Positions 1 through 8,279 of a DNA stretch of 64,000 nucleotides are shown here, in pieces. The stretch is from assembly GCF_020510685.1 (NCBI RefSeq), contig NZ_CP075185.1, forward strand, positions 2,170,001 through 2,234,000, read 5' to 3'. Numbering within the stretch: the first letter of the stretch is position 1; the number at the start of each line of letters is the position of its first letter. A program made the translations under genes and the position numbers. This stretch comes from Dechloromonas denitrificans (GTDB lineage: Bacteria > Pseudomonadota > Gammaproteobacteria > Burkholderiales > Rhodocyclaceae). The notes under the pieces are model-generated. The model was not told the origin of the DNA, made no database searches, and saw only the letters and a list, made by a program, of their open reading frames with translations.

Positions 1-107
1 ATGCCGAAAATTTCCCCTGGCTTGATGCCGAGGTCGATGCCGCTCAGGGCTTCGACCGGACCTTGGGCGCCGCTGTAGTGTTTGACGATGTTGTCGAGTT
101 GGATCAT
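1..107 (-). CDS. ABC transporter ATP-binding protein, MetN-like (N-terminal fragment)
   Basis: Only the first 35 codons are inside the window; the rest lies beyond base 1. The start is the ATG on the complement of 105-107. The visible protein begins MIQLDNIVKHYSG and runs to PGEIFG, which is the first strand and the stretch just before the Walker A loop of an ABC ATPase. The wording VEALSGIDL followed by PGEIFG is typical of MetN-type methionine importers, and the sulfur context fits, but a 35-residue fragment cannot exclude another ABC family. A pair of TGCTTAT elements lies upstream. Confidence 0.65.
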   Translation of the reverse strand, partial: MIQLDNIVKHYSGAQGPVEALSGIDLGIKPGEIFG

Positions 108-202
108 GGGCTGGTCGATGATGGAGGGCGAGCCTGACAGGCTGGGCGCAGGATTTGGATGCTAGTGACACACCCGAGCTGGGCGAACGACGTATTTCTG
201 CG

Positions 203-280
203 TTGCTTATGCCAAAAAAATGCGCTTTGCTGGCACGTGGCCGGTGGATAAAGACAAAACGTCGGTACTTCTGTGCTTAT
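203..280. promoter_or_regulatory. Candidate CysB-type elements (two TGCTTAT copies)
   Basis: TTGCTTATGC followed by an A-run is at 203-219, and TGCTTATACGAAGC at 274-287. The first is almost the same as the element before the cysA gene at 55916. The assignment to CysB rests on recurrence near sulfur genes and the presence of cysB in the window; it is inference. Confidence 0.35.
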
Positions 281-385
281 ACGAAGCAAATTGTTGGGAA
301 TCGCCGGTCCGGGCGCTAAATTCCGTTGCGTGGCCGCGTCAGGCGGTCATGCAAGTCTCTCTCTCCATCACGCAATTTGCGTTTG

Positions 386-419
386 AGCCCGTCACTTGAC
401 TGTGACGGGCTGTTTTTTT
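386..419 (+). terminator. Rho-independent terminator, plus strand, with no gene before it
   Basis: A perfect 10-bp stem (AGCCCGTCAC at 386-395, GTGACGGGCT at 402-411) with a 6-base loop is followed by GTTTTTTT. The T-run is on the plus strand only, so it ends a plus-strand transcript, yet no plus-strand gene lies upstream in the window. Confidence 0.75.
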
Positions 420-449
420 GGGGGCTCAAGTTACGGCCCCGCGAATTTT

Positions 450-2039
450 TCAAATGACGAAGAAGCCGTGCGTGCCGTCCCGCGCCAGTTGGTCGACCAG
501 TCCGAATTCCCAGTCGAGATAACCTTGCATGGCTTCGCGCGGGTTGTCGGTGCCTTCGTAGGGGCGGCGGTAGCGGTCGATCGGCGGCGAGGCCAGCCGG
601 GTGGGCTCGGTTTCGAGCGGCTGGCCGGCGGCGCGCCAGCCCTGCGTTCCGCCGGCCAGAACGCGGACCGGGCTGGCCAGCAGTTCTTCCAGTTCGGCGG
701 CGAAGAACAGCGCAAGCTGGCTGGTGGCGCAGGTCAGCACATACAGGCTAGCCGGCGGAATCCGGTCGAGCGCGGCGGCGAGCCGCGAGGGCTGGACGAA
801 CCAGGCGCCCGGCACATGGCCGCGCAGGTAGTTGGCACTGGTCGTCAGGTCGAGGACCGCGATATCGCCGGTTTCCCGCTGGTGGCGGGCCAATTCGGCC
901 GGCGAAATGAAGTTGACCGCGGGCAGCGCCGGCAGCGGCGGCTGCCACGGGCCGCTTTCGGTGAAGTCGGCTGGACCGACGTCGTCCAGCACATAAACTT
1001 CCCAGCCCATCTGGGCCAGCCATGAGGCGCTCATGTCGGCGCGCACGCCGGCATCGTCGGCCAGCACCAGACGGGCGCCGCGGACCGGGGCGACCATTTC
1101 GGTCTCCTGCACCAACTGGCCGCCGGGGACGTTGCGAAAGCCCGGCAGGTGGCCGGCTTCGTACTCTTCCGGCGGGCGCACGTCGAAGAAATAGGTGCTG
1201 CGACCGTCCTGCTTTTGCCATGAAGCCAACGTATCGCGGCCGATGCGCCCGACGCCGGCCCGCTCGGCAACCTGCCGGGCGGCCTCGCCGGCACTTTGCC
1301 GGGTGTCCTCGTCGACCTCACCGAAGCGCCGGCTTTGCCCGCGCTCCAGGGTTTGCCCGGCCAGCGTCCAGCCGATGGTGCCATTGCGCAGGGCCGCCAC
1401 CGGGTTGGGCAGGCCGGCGTTGATCAGCGACTGGGTGCCGATGATGCTGCGCGTGCGGCCGGCGCAATTGACGATGACCTGGGTGTTCGCGGCCGGCGCC
1501 AGGGCCGGGACGCGCAGCACCAGTTCGGCGCCGGGCACGCTGGTCGCGGTGGGAATGCTCATCGTCTGGTATTCGTCGAAACGACGGGCGTCGACGATGA
1601 CCACATCGGCATTAGCGTCGATCAGCGCCTGCACCTCTTCGGCCGAGAACGACGGGGTGTGGCGGGTGGCTTCGACCAGTTCGCCAAACGCCTTGCTCGG
1701 CACATTGACGTCGCGGAACAGTTCGCCGCCGGCCGCTGCCCAGCCGGCAACGCCGCCGGCCAGCACGGCGACGTCGCTGTAGCCGAGTTCGCTCAACTTG
1801 GCGGCGGCGCGTTCGGCGTCGCCTTCGCCGTCATCGAGGACGACGATCGGCACCGAGCGGCGGGGCAGTTTGGCGTAGGCGTTGGTGGCAATGCGCGACA
1901 GCGGGAAGTTGGCGGCAAACAGCGGATGCGCCTGGGCGTGCGGGTCTTCCTCGCGGACGTCGAGCAGGGCGATTTCGCGGCGGGCGAGCAGGGCGGCCCG
2001 GACTTCGGCATAGGTACTGCGGCGAATGGCGGCGCTCAT
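450..2039 (-). CDS. Four-domain rhodanese-family sulfurtransferase
   Basis: This 529-residue protein is four rhodanese modules in a row (about residues 1-108, 125-235, 265-360 and 375-475). Rhodaneses move sulfane sulfur through a cysteine persulfide. Only domains 2 and 4 keep the active-site cysteine: C192 in NCAGRTRS and C437 in TCATSQLA. Domains 1 and 3 have aspartates at that spot (D69-D70 and D328-D329) and are probably structural. No signal peptide is seen, so it should be cytoplasmic. It lies 3 bases after the thiol dioxygenase gene, in the same operon, which suggests it takes sulfur made by or competing with that enzyme. The natural acceptor is unknown. Confidence 0.85.
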   Translation of the reverse strand: MSAAIRRSTYAEVRAALLARREIALLDVREEDPHAQAHPLFAANFPLSRIATNAYAKLPRRSVPIVVLDDGEGDAERAAAKLSELGYSDVAVLAGGVAGWAAAGGELFRDVNVPSKAFGELVEATRHTPSFSAEEVQALIDANADVVIVDARRFDEYQTMSIPTATSVPGAELVLRVPALAPAANTQVIVNCAGRTRSIIGTQSLINAGLPNPVAALRNGTIGWTLAGQTLERGQSRRFGEVDEDTRQSAGEAARQVAERAGVGRIGRDTLASWQKQDGRSTYFFDVRPPEEYEAGHLPGFRNVPGGQLVQETEMVAPVRGARLVLADDAGVRADMSASWLAQMGWEVYVLDDVGPADFTESGPWQPPLPALPAVNFISPAELARHQRETGDIAVLDLTTSANYLRGHVPGAWFVQPSRLAAALDRIPPASLYVLTCATSQLALFFAAELEELLASPVRVLAGGTQGWRAAGQPLETEPTRLASPPIDRYRRPYEGTDNPREAMQGYLDWEFGLVDQLARDGTHGFFVI

Positions 2040-2042
2040 CCA

Positions 2043-2615
2043 TCAGCTCCACAGATTGGGCACGACGGTGCTGGCATAGCCCGAGACGAAGGACTTTGCC
2101 GCGCCGCTGAGCGGGTCGAAAACGTGGCGATCGACCCGGCCGATGTTGCGCCCATAGACGTGGATGCTGATCGACGGCTGGTCGGCCAGATCGTTGGCGA
2201 CCTCATGCACGTCGCCGATGGCCGGCGAGACGGCGGTCGTTTCGCCGGGCTGCAGTACGCCAGTGCCGGTCGCCAGGTAGCTGCCGTCGGCCTGTTTCTC
2301 GTAGGTCGTTTCGCGTTCGCGGCCGCGCAGGCCGCCGACCAGACCCCAGGTCAGGTGGTCGTGCACCGGCGTCTTCTGGCCCGGCCCCCAGACGAAGCTG
2401 ACGATCGACAGACGATCCAGCGGGTCGGCATAAAGCAGGTACTGCTGGTAATACTGCGGATGCGGCTGGGCGAACTGTTCGGGCAGCCAGTCGTCGCTGG
2501 CGACCAGTTCGGCAAGCAGCTTCTGGCCGTGGGTGAGGATGATTTCCTCGTTCGGATTGGTGTCCAGCAGGCGGGTGATGCCCTGGACGAAATCAAGCAG
2601 TTTCTGATTGCTCAT
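2043..2615 (-). CDS. Cysteine dioxygenase-family thiol dioxygenase (cupin)
   Basis: A 190-residue cupin that should oxidise a thiol to the sulfinate with O2 and one Fe(II). The iron ligands are visible: H85 and H87 in PVHDH, and H137 in GDVHEV. The S150-x-H152-x-Y154 triad of cysteine dioxygenases is also present (SISIHVYG). Length suits bacterial cysteine or 3-mercaptopropionate dioxygenases; sequence reading alone cannot tell which thiol is used. It is translated just before the four-domain rhodanese. The RBS AGGAGT is 6 bases from the ATG. In this setting 3-mercaptopropionate or another C3 thiol is a plausible substrate. Confidence 0.85.
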   Translation of the reverse strand: MSNQKLLDFVQGITRLLDTNPNEEIILTHGQKLLAELVASDDWLPEQFAQPHPQYYQQYLLYADPLDRLSIVSFVWGPGQKTPVHDHLTWGLVGGLRGRERETTYEKQADGSYLATGTGVLQPGETTAVSPAIGDVHEVANDLADQPSISIHVYGRNIGRVDRHVFDPLSGAAKSFVSGYASTVVPNLWS

Positions 2616-2642
2616 GGTGATACTCCTGGTCGATCGAAAAAT

Positions 2643-3617
2643 TCAGAGAGAGATGGCGCGGGCCTCGGCATAGAGGCGATCCAGCGTTGGTGTTGCGATG
2701 GCGTTCAGGCGGGCCAGCTCGATCACCGCGCCGACGATCGGGTCAAGTTCCAGCGGCTTGCCGGCCTGGCGGTCCTGCAGCATCGAGGTGCGGAAACTGC
2801 CCCGGCGGGCGATCGCGACGGTACGTTCCAGGCGTTCGGCGATCGAGCGCCCGGCCGCAATTCCGAAGGAACCGGCAACCGCCCGTGCCTCCTGCATGCC
2901 GGCCGTGATCCGGGCGTGCGTCTCGGTATCGTCGAGCAGGGCGGCGAGATCGCGGCCGGTCGATGCGCTCAAGGGGTTCAGCACGACGTTGCCGAGCAGC
3001 TTGTCCCACAGGTCGCTGCGGATGTCGGCCGAGGCTTCGGCCGGCAGCCCGGCGAGGTGAAAGGTGTCGATCAGGCGCAGCAAGGCTGGGTCGAGGCCGC
3101 CGAGCGGCCGGCCGAAGATGAAACGGTCGCCGGCGGCCGAGAAGGCCAGGATGCGCCCGGGTTCGGGGCGGTCGACCGATTTGTGGATGACGCAGGCGAT
3201 TGTCCGCTGCAGGTCGATGCCCTGCAGCAGGCTGCCGTCCGGGTCGGCGGCCTGCAACCGCCGCCCGCCGTGTGCGCCGGCCAGGCCCTGGAAATACCAC
3301 CAGGGCAGGCCGTTCTGGGCGAGCACCAGTTGGCCCTGGACGGCCAGCCAGGAGCGGATTTCGGGCAGGGCTGCGGCGAGCTGGTGGGCCTTGACGGTGA
3401 CGATCACGATATCGTGCGGCACCGGCTGGTCGGCCGGCACCTGGGCAATTGCCGGGGCGCTCCGCCGGCCCTGGTCGTCCTCGACGATCAGCGGCGCCGG
3501 CAGGGCTTTCCCCGGCCGGGTGATCAGGCTGGCCGCGATCCCGGCCGCCGCGAACTGGCTGGCCAGGTAGATGCCGATGGCGCCGGCACCGAAGATGGCG
3601 ATCGAGGGCTGGCCCAT
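2643..3617 (-). CDS. 2-dehydropantoate 2-reductase family oxidoreductase
   Basis: A 324-residue NADP-dependent ketoacid reductase of the PanE/ApbA family. The dinucleotide loop GAGAIG is at residues 10-15. The C-terminal helical domain carries the family pattern KLLGNVVLNPLSA, with the conserved lysine and asparagine. Its position in a catabolic operon between a class II aldolase and a thiol dioxygenase, away from panB/panC, argues for a role in handling a branched or sulfur-containing 2-ketoacid and against pantothenate synthesis. The start overlaps nothing; the upstream aldolase stops 3 bases away. Confidence 0.8.
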   Translation of the reverse strand: MGQPSIAIFGAGAIGIYLASQFAAAGIAASLITRPGKALPAPLIVEDDQGRRSAPAIAQVPADQPVPHDIVIVTVKAHQLAAALPEIRSWLAVQGQLVLAQNGLPWWYFQGLAGAHGGRRLQAADPDGSLLQGIDLQRTIACVIHKSVDRPEPGRILAFSAAGDRFIFGRPLGGLDPALLRLIDTFHLAGLPAEASADIRSDLWDKLLGNVVLNPLSASTGRDLAALLDDTETHARITAGMQEARAVAGSFGIAAGRSIAERLERTVAIARRGSFRTSMLQDRQAGKPLELDPIVGAVIELARLNAIATPTLDRLYAEARAISL

Positions 3618-3620
3618 CGC

Positions 3621-4385
3621 TTAGTTCCGGTAGCCCGGCGCTTCGCGGTCGAGCCGGCGCAGCAAGGCCGCCCACTCGCGTTTGCCGGAGGGCATGAAGC
3701 TGGCTTGGGGGCCGTAAAGCACCTTGGCCTGTTCCAGCGTTCGGGCGATTACCTCCGCCGGCAGTTGGCGCAAAGGCACGCCGGCCGACTGCGCGGCAAG
3801 CTGGAAGCGGCAGGCCCGCTCCAGCCGCCAGATGCGGGCGAAGGCTTCGGCCATGCTGCGGCCGACCGCCAGCGTGCCGTGATTGCGCAGGATGAGCAGG
3901 GTCTTGTCGCCCATGTTGGCGAGCAGGCTGCTGCGTTCGGCATCATCGAGGACAACGCCCTGGAAGTCGTGATAGGCGATGTCGCCATAGACCATCAGCG
4001 CCATCTGGTTCAACGGTAGCAGGCCCTGTTCCTGGCAGGAAACCGCGACGCCTTCCCGGCTGTGCAGGTGGACGACGGCGGCGGCCTGTTCGACGGCGCC
4101 ATGGATGGCGCCGTGGATCACCGTGCCGGCCGGGTTGAGGTCGCCGTCGCCGGCAATGATCTTGCCGTCGAGGTCGACTTCGAGGATCGACGAGGCGGTG
4201 ACCTCCTCGAACAGCAGGCCGAAGGGATTGACCAGGTAGCGGTCGTGGCGGCCCGGGACGCGCAGCGAGATATGCGTCGCCAGCAGGTCGGTCCAGCCGA
4301 ACAGGGCGACCAGGCGGCAAGCCGCGGCGAGGTCGATGCGGGCCTGGCGGAGGTCGCTGGCCAGATGTTTTTCCGGTGCGTTCAT
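3621..4385 (-). CDS. Class II aldolase/adducin family protein
   Basis: A 254-residue zinc-type class II aldolase domain. Metal ligands are seen in VVHLHSREG, with a later histidine in RNHGTLAVG. The family cleaves or decarboxylates hydroxy-acids or sugar phosphates, and many members are of unknown substrate. It is 3 bases upstream of the KPR-family reductase and 10 bases downstream of a Bug binding protein, so the imported acid or its product may be its substrate. Confidence 0.8.
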   Translation of the reverse strand: MNAPEKHLASDLRQARIDLAAACRLVALFGWTDLLATHISLRVPGRHDRYLVNPFGLLFEEVTASSILEVDLDGKIIAGDGDLNPAGTVIHGAIHGAVEQAAAVVHLHSREGVAVSCQEQGLLPLNQMALMVYGDIAYHDFQGVVLDDAERSSLLANMGDKTLLILRNHGTLAVGRSMAEAFARIWRLERACRFQLAAQSAGVPLRQLPAEVIARTLEQAKVLYGPQASFMPSGKREWAALLRRLDREAPGYRN

Positions 4386-4395
4386 CGGTTCCCCC

Positions 4396-5379
4396 TTAAT
4401 CCAGCTTGGCGCCGGAGGACTGGACGATCTTGCCCCAGCGCGCCGAGTCGTCCTTGATCGACTTGGCGAACGCTTCCGGCGTCGTGTGGCTGGCGTCGAG
4501 CCCCTGGGCCAGCAAGCGTTCCCGGACGTCAGGCAGCTTGGCGATGCGGACCAGTTCCTGGTTCAGGCGGTGCACGATCTCCTTCGGTGTCGCCGCCGGG
4601 ACGACGATGCCGAACCACGAGCTGACGTCGAACTGGGGCAGGCCGACTTCGGCGGCGGTCGGCACGTTGGGGATCAAGGGCGAACGTTCCTTGCTCGAAA
4701 CGATCAGGCCCTTGATCTTGCCGGCCTTGATCTGCGGGGCGAGGATGGTCAGCGTGTCGAAGGAGAGGTCGACTTCGCCGCCGAGCAGTGCGGTGACGGC
4801 CGGCGCGCTGCCCTTGAACGGGATATGCAGCAGGTCGGTGCCGGTCAGGCTCTTGAACAGTTCGCCGCTCAGGTGGCAGAGCGTGCCGTTGCCACACGAG
4901 GAATAGGTCAGCTTGCCCGGTTCCTTTTTGGCGGCGGCAATCAGTTCCTTGCTGTTGGCCGCGTGGACGTTGGGGCTGGCGGCCAGCACGTAGGGCACCG
5001 AGGCGACGATGGAAACCGGCGCGAAATCGCGGATCGGGTCGTAAGGCAGCTTCTTGTTGAGGTGCGGCAGCACGGTGAGCTGGCCGGCTGGCGCCAGCGA
5101 CAGCGTGTAGCCGTCCGGGGCGGCCTTGGCGGCGGCTTCGGCGGCAATAGCGGTGCCGGCGCCCGGCTTGTTGTCGACCAGCACGGGTTGCTTGAACGCT
5201 TCGGACAGCTTTTCGGCGTAGATCCGGCCGACTGCGTCTGAGGCACCGCCCGGCGGGAAGGCGACGATCAGCTTGAGCGGCTTGCTCGGCCAGTTGTCGG
5301 CTTGGGCCAGGGGAGCGGCGAGCAGGGCGCTGGCGCCGAGCAAGACGGAAAGAAGGCGTTTGCCTGCGTTATTCGACAT
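4396..5379 (-). CDS. Bug family (TctC-like) periplasmic binding protein 1
   Basis: A 327-residue substrate-binding protein of the tripartite tricarboxylate transporter type. It has a Sec signal peptide (about residues 1-27, ending AQADN) and the opening WPSKPLKLIVAFPPGGASD that marks the Bug family. These proteins bind carboxylated ligands and pass them to TctA/TctB membrane partners. No TctAB adjoins it; the nearest pair is at 14851-16817 on the same strand. It is very close in sequence to the Bug protein at 8280-9266. Confidence 0.9.
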   Translation of the reverse strand: MSNNAGKRLLSVLLGASALLAAPLAQADNWPSKPLKLIVAFPPGGASDAVGRIYAEKLSEAFKQPVLVDNKPGAGTAIAAEAAAKAAPDGYTLSLAPAGQLTVLPHLNKKLPYDPIRDFAPVSIVASVPYVLAASPNVHAANSKELIAAAKKEPGKLTYSSCGNGTLCHLSGELFKSLTGTDLLHIPFKGSAPAVTALLGGEVDLSFDTLTILAPQIKAGKIKGLIVSSKERSPLIPNVPTAAEVGLPQFDVSSWFGIVVPAATPKEIVHRLNQELVRIAKLPDVRERLLAQGLDASHTTPEAFAKSIKDDSARWGKIVQSSGAKLD

Positions 5380-5406
5380 GGGGAGGGCTCCTGAAAGTAA
5401 ATCGGT

Positions 5407-6144
5407 TTAGTTGCCGTTGAAGAGCGGCGGGCGTTTTTCGACGAAAGCGGCGATGCCTTCGTGGAAGTCGCCGGAGGTGTTGATCTTTTCGATCTCGGCG
5501 CGGGCAATGGCGGCCACCTCGGTCGGCCCTTTGGCGATCACCTGGCCGACGAAACGTTTCAGCAACTGGACGACGAGCGGCGCGTTGGCGGCGATCTGCG
5601 CTGCCAGCTCGCGGGCTGCCGCCAGTTCCTGGCCGAGTGGCACGACGCGGTTGACCAGGCCGACCTCGTAGGCCCGGCTGGCGTCGATCCGGCCACCGAC
5701 CAGCAGCAATTCCATCGCTACCTTGTGCGGGATGCGCGCCGCCAGCGAACTGATCAGCCCGCCGGAGAAGCCGACTTTGGCTTCCGGGTAGGAAAACACC
5801 GTGTTGTCGGCGGCGATGGCGAGATCGGCGAACTGCACCAGGACCAGGCCGCCGCCGACCACCAGGCCAGCGGTGGCGGCGATGATTGGCTTGTCGACGG
5901 CGATGCCGGCGCCGGGGATGGCGCGCCACAGGTCATGCGGGATGTCGCGCAGGTTGGCGCCGGCTGTGAAGGCTTTTTCACCGGCCCCGGCCAGGATGGC
6001 GACGCGGTCGTCGCTGGCATTGAAGCGTTCCCAGGCAGCGCGCAAGCCGACGACGACTTCGTGGGTCAGGACGTTGTATTTTTCCGGCCGGTTGATGGTG
6101 ATTTCGGCAATGCTGTCGCGGGATTCGTAGAGGACTTCGGACAT
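5407..6144 (-). CDS. Enoyl-CoA hydratase/isomerase family protein
   Basis: A 245-residue crotonase-fold enzyme. The oxyanion-hole segment FTAGANLRDI (near residue 57) and the second loop GLVVGGGLVLV are readable. The start chosen is ATG at 6142-6144 (MSEVLYES), preceded by GAAAGCC; an in-frame start 27 bases upstream lacks a good RBS. It hydrates or isomerises an acyl-CoA, so together with the PaaK-like ligase at 9292-10671 it points to CoA-thioester catabolism of an imported acid. Confidence 0.8.
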   Translation of the reverse strand: MSEVLYESRDSIAEITINRPEKYNVLTHEVVVGLRAAWERFNASDDRVAILAGAGEKAFTAGANLRDIPHDLWRAIPGAGIAVDKPIIAATAGLVVGGGLVLVQFADLAIAADNTVFSYPEAKVGFSGGLISSLAARIPHKVAMELLLVGGRIDASRAYEVGLVNRVVPLGQELAAARELAAQIAANAPLVVQLLKRFVGQVIAKGPTEVAAIARAEIEKINTSGDFHEGIAAFVEKRPPLFNGN

Positions 6145-6158
6145 GGTGGCTTTCTGTT

Positions 6159-7079
6159 TTAAAGGCTGCAAAAAGTGGGGGCCAGGCTGTCGTCGCGCAA
6201 TTGGCGGGCGGTCAGCCGGGCGGCTTCGGCTTCCTGGCGCAGGCCGGCGAGGGCGGCCGGGTCGAGGCGTTCGGGATTGGCGTAATCGAGCTTCCAGTCG
6301 GGCGAACCGGGCCAGGCCAGCGGCGACTGCCAGGTGGTGCGCGGCGCCGTCGCCTGAAGCAGCAGATCGAGCGCCAGGCGCAGCGTCTGTTGCTGGGCCT
6401 CGGGGTCATGCGGCCGGCCGGCGGCATTGCCGAGCGGGAAGTCGCTGAACAGGAAGCGCGGCACGCCGCAATGCTCGACGATATCGCGGGCGCAACCGAG
6501 AACGACCGTGGCGATGCCGTTGGCCTCGAGATGGCGGGCGGCCAGCGCCAGGCTCTGGTGGCAGACCGGGCAATTGGCGACGAGCAGGGCCGCCTGGACG
6601 CCATCGGCCCGGCAACGGGCGAGCAGTTCCGGCGCATCGACGGCCAGCGTCTGGCGCTGGCTGCGGTTGGTCGGGAAGCCGTGAAAGCGCCCGGCCAGCA
6701 GGAATTCGCCCTGTTCGGCCAGGGCTCGCAGGCGGGGCAGCGGAAACCAGGCGCCGCTATCGGTCATCGTCGTGTGCTGGCGGTCGATGGCGACATGGGC
6801 GATGCGCAGGTCGTGCTCCGCCGCCGTGTCGCCGGAATAGACCTGGTAGAACTTGGCGGCGGCGTTGTACGGCGCACCCGGCCCCTGCTCGCCCTTGCCG
6901 GGCTGGAACGGGGCCGCCGTGGTGACCAGCGTCAGGCGGGTGGCGGCCAGCGCCTGGCCGAGCGGGGTGAACGGTACGGCGTCGTAATGCGCCCAGGCAT
7001 ACGGGTTGGCGTAGCCGAGGGCGAGGTAATAGGCCCGTGTCCGGGCCATGTAGGCGATGGGCGGCTGGCCGGCGGTCAT
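6159..7079 (-). CDS. GrdB-related protein (glycine/sarcosine/betaine reductase B family)
   Basis: A 306-residue protein with the family opening (YLALGY, then WAHYDAVPFTPL) and the core NCPVCHQSLAL followed by DIVEHCGVPR. The family is named after the selenoprotein B component of glycine/betaine reductases, but aerobic proteobacterial members use cysteine and have no proven reaction. Cysteines in the CPVC motif and near GCARDIVEHC could be redox-active. The long open frame extends upstream to 7667, but that part lies over the monooxygenase gene; ATG at 7077-7079 is the true start. It follows the SsuD-like monooxygenase by 14 bases, suggesting a shared substrate. Confidence 0.7.
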   Translation of the reverse strand: MTAGQPPIAYMARTRAYYLALGYANPYAWAHYDAVPFTPLGQALAATRLTLVTTAAPFQPGKGEQGPGAPYNAAAKFYQVYSGDTAAEHDLRIAHVAIDRQHTTMTDSGAWFPLPRLRALAEQGEFLLAGRFHGFPTNRSQRQTLAVDAPELLARCRADGVQAALLVANCPVCHQSLALAARHLEANGIATVVLGCARDIVEHCGVPRFLFSDFPLGNAAGRPHDPEAQQQTLRLALDLLLQATAPRTTWQSPLAWPGSPDWKLDYANPERLDPAALAGLRQEAEAARLTARQLRDDSLAPTFCSL

Positions 7080-7093
7080 GGTCTGGCGACTGC

Positions 7094-8263
7094 TCACAGG
7101 CCGGCAGCCGCCCGGCGCGCCTGACCGGGATGCTGGCGCAGCGCGAGTTGGCGACGTACCTCGGGAATCAGTTCCCGACCGTACAGCACGGCATCGAGCA
7201 GCGGATCGAAGCCGCGGATCAGGAAGGTGCCGACGCCGAGGTCGTGGTAATCGAGCAGCGCTTCGGCGACCTGTTCCGGCGTCCCGACCAGGGCGGTCGA
7301 ATTGCCGCCGATCCCGGTCGTCGCGGCGGTCCCGGCGACCGCCCCGGTCAGGGCGGCGATGCCCGTCCACAGGCGCTTGTCGAGCACCGTCCACTGGGCG
7401 GCGAAGGCGGCCAGACGCTGCGAACCGACGTTCTGCGGCTGGCCCGGGGCGATCCGGTGCAGCCCACCGGGGCCGGCGGCTTTCTCCAGCTTGCCGCGAG
7501 TGGCGTCGAGGATGCGTTCGGCCCGTGCCCAGGCCTCGTCCTCGGTGGCGCCGAGGATGGGGCGGATCGACAGGCTGAAACGCAGCTTGTCGGCCCGGCC
7601 GTAGCGGGCCGCCGAGGCGCGGACGGCAGCGATCTGTTCGGCGATGCCGGCCAGCGGTTCGCCCCACATCATGAAGACGTCGGCGTGCTTGCCGGCTACC
7701 GCGACGGCGGCCGGCGACGAGCCGGAGAAATAGACCGGAATCTGCGGGCCGGCCGGCCCGCGTTGCAGCGGGCGGACCTGGGCGAAATGGCCGCGCACCT
7801 TGTAGTGCCGGCCGTCGAAATCGAAGGGTTCGGGGCTTTGCCAGGCCTGCTTGATCAGGCTCAGGTACTCGTCGGTGCGTTCGTAGCGTTCGTCATGGCC
7901 GAGAAAATCGCCGTCGCGCTGCTGCTCGGCATCGTTGCCGCCGGTGATGATGTTCACCGCCGCCCGCCCTTGGCTGAAGTGATCAAGCGTGGCGAACTGG
8001 CGGGCGGCCACGGTCGGCGCCACGACGCCCGGCCGATGCGCGATCAGCAGGCCGAGGCGGCTGGTTTCCCGGGCGGCGTAGGCGGCCACCTGGAAGCCGT
8101 CCGGCGCGGCGCTGTGGTAGGCGATCAGCGCCTTGTCGAAACCGCCGCACTCCTGCGTCCGGGCGTAGGCGCCGACGAACTCGGGATTGACCAGCGGGCC
8201 GTGCGGCACGACCGATTCGCTGGCCTCCTGGTGGGCGAGAAAACCGATGAATTCGATGCTCAT
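7094..8263 (-). CDS. LLM-class FMNH2-dependent monooxygenase, SsuD-like
   Basis: A 389-residue luciferase-like monooxygenase resembling alkanesulfonate monooxygenase SsuD in length and motifs: NIITGGNDAEQQRDG, then HDERYERTDEYL, and AGKHADVFMMWGEP. SsuD-type enzymes cleave a C-S bond using reduced flavin and O2, giving sulfite and an aldehyde. The ATG at 8261-8263 (MSIEFIGFL) is chosen; the open frame runs further upstream but only as a shadow of the Bug gene. No flavin reductase is next to it. Other LLM substrates (sulfones, thioethers) cannot be excluded. Confidence 0.8.
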   Translation of the reverse strand: MSIEFIGFLAHQEASESVVPHGPLVNPEFVGAYARTQECGGFDKALIAYHSAAPDGFQVAAYAARETSRLGLLIAHRPGVVAPTVAARQFATLDHFSQGRAAVNIITGGNDAEQQRDGDFLGHDERYERTDEYLSLIKQAWQSPEPFDFDGRHYKVRGHFAQVRPLQRGPAGPQIPVYFSGSSPAAVAVAGKHADVFMMWGEPLAGIAEQIAAVRASAARYGRADKLRFSLSIRPILGATEDEAWARAERILDATRGKLEKAAGPGGLHRIAPGQPQNVGSQRLAAFAAQWTVLDKRLWTGIAALTGAVAGTAATTGIGGNSTALVGTPEQVAEALLDYHDLGVGTFLIRGFDPLLDAVLYGRELIPEVRRQLALRQHPGQARRAAAGL

Positions 8264-8279
8264 GATGGCGTGCTCCGGC

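Larger units (their letters stand above)
108..449. other. Intergenic region upstream of the MetN-like gene
   Basis: This 342-base stretch has no credible protein gene on either strand. It holds two TGCTTAT elements (203-210 and 274-280) and, at its far end, a strong plus-strand intrinsic terminator (386-419). The minus-strand MetN-like gene would be driven from here. Confidence 0.6.

Noticed and set aside
1296..4019. 907-codon plus-strand open frame
   Set aside because: It lies opposite clear minus-strand genes (rhodanese, dioxygenase, reductase, aldolase) and has the low-complexity Gly/Ala/Arg/Gln composition of an antisense frame in high-GC DNA.
7080..7667. Upstream extension of the GrdB-like gene
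   Set aside because: The added residues are Arg/Pro-rich shadow of the monooxygenase gene; the family N-terminus begins at 7079.
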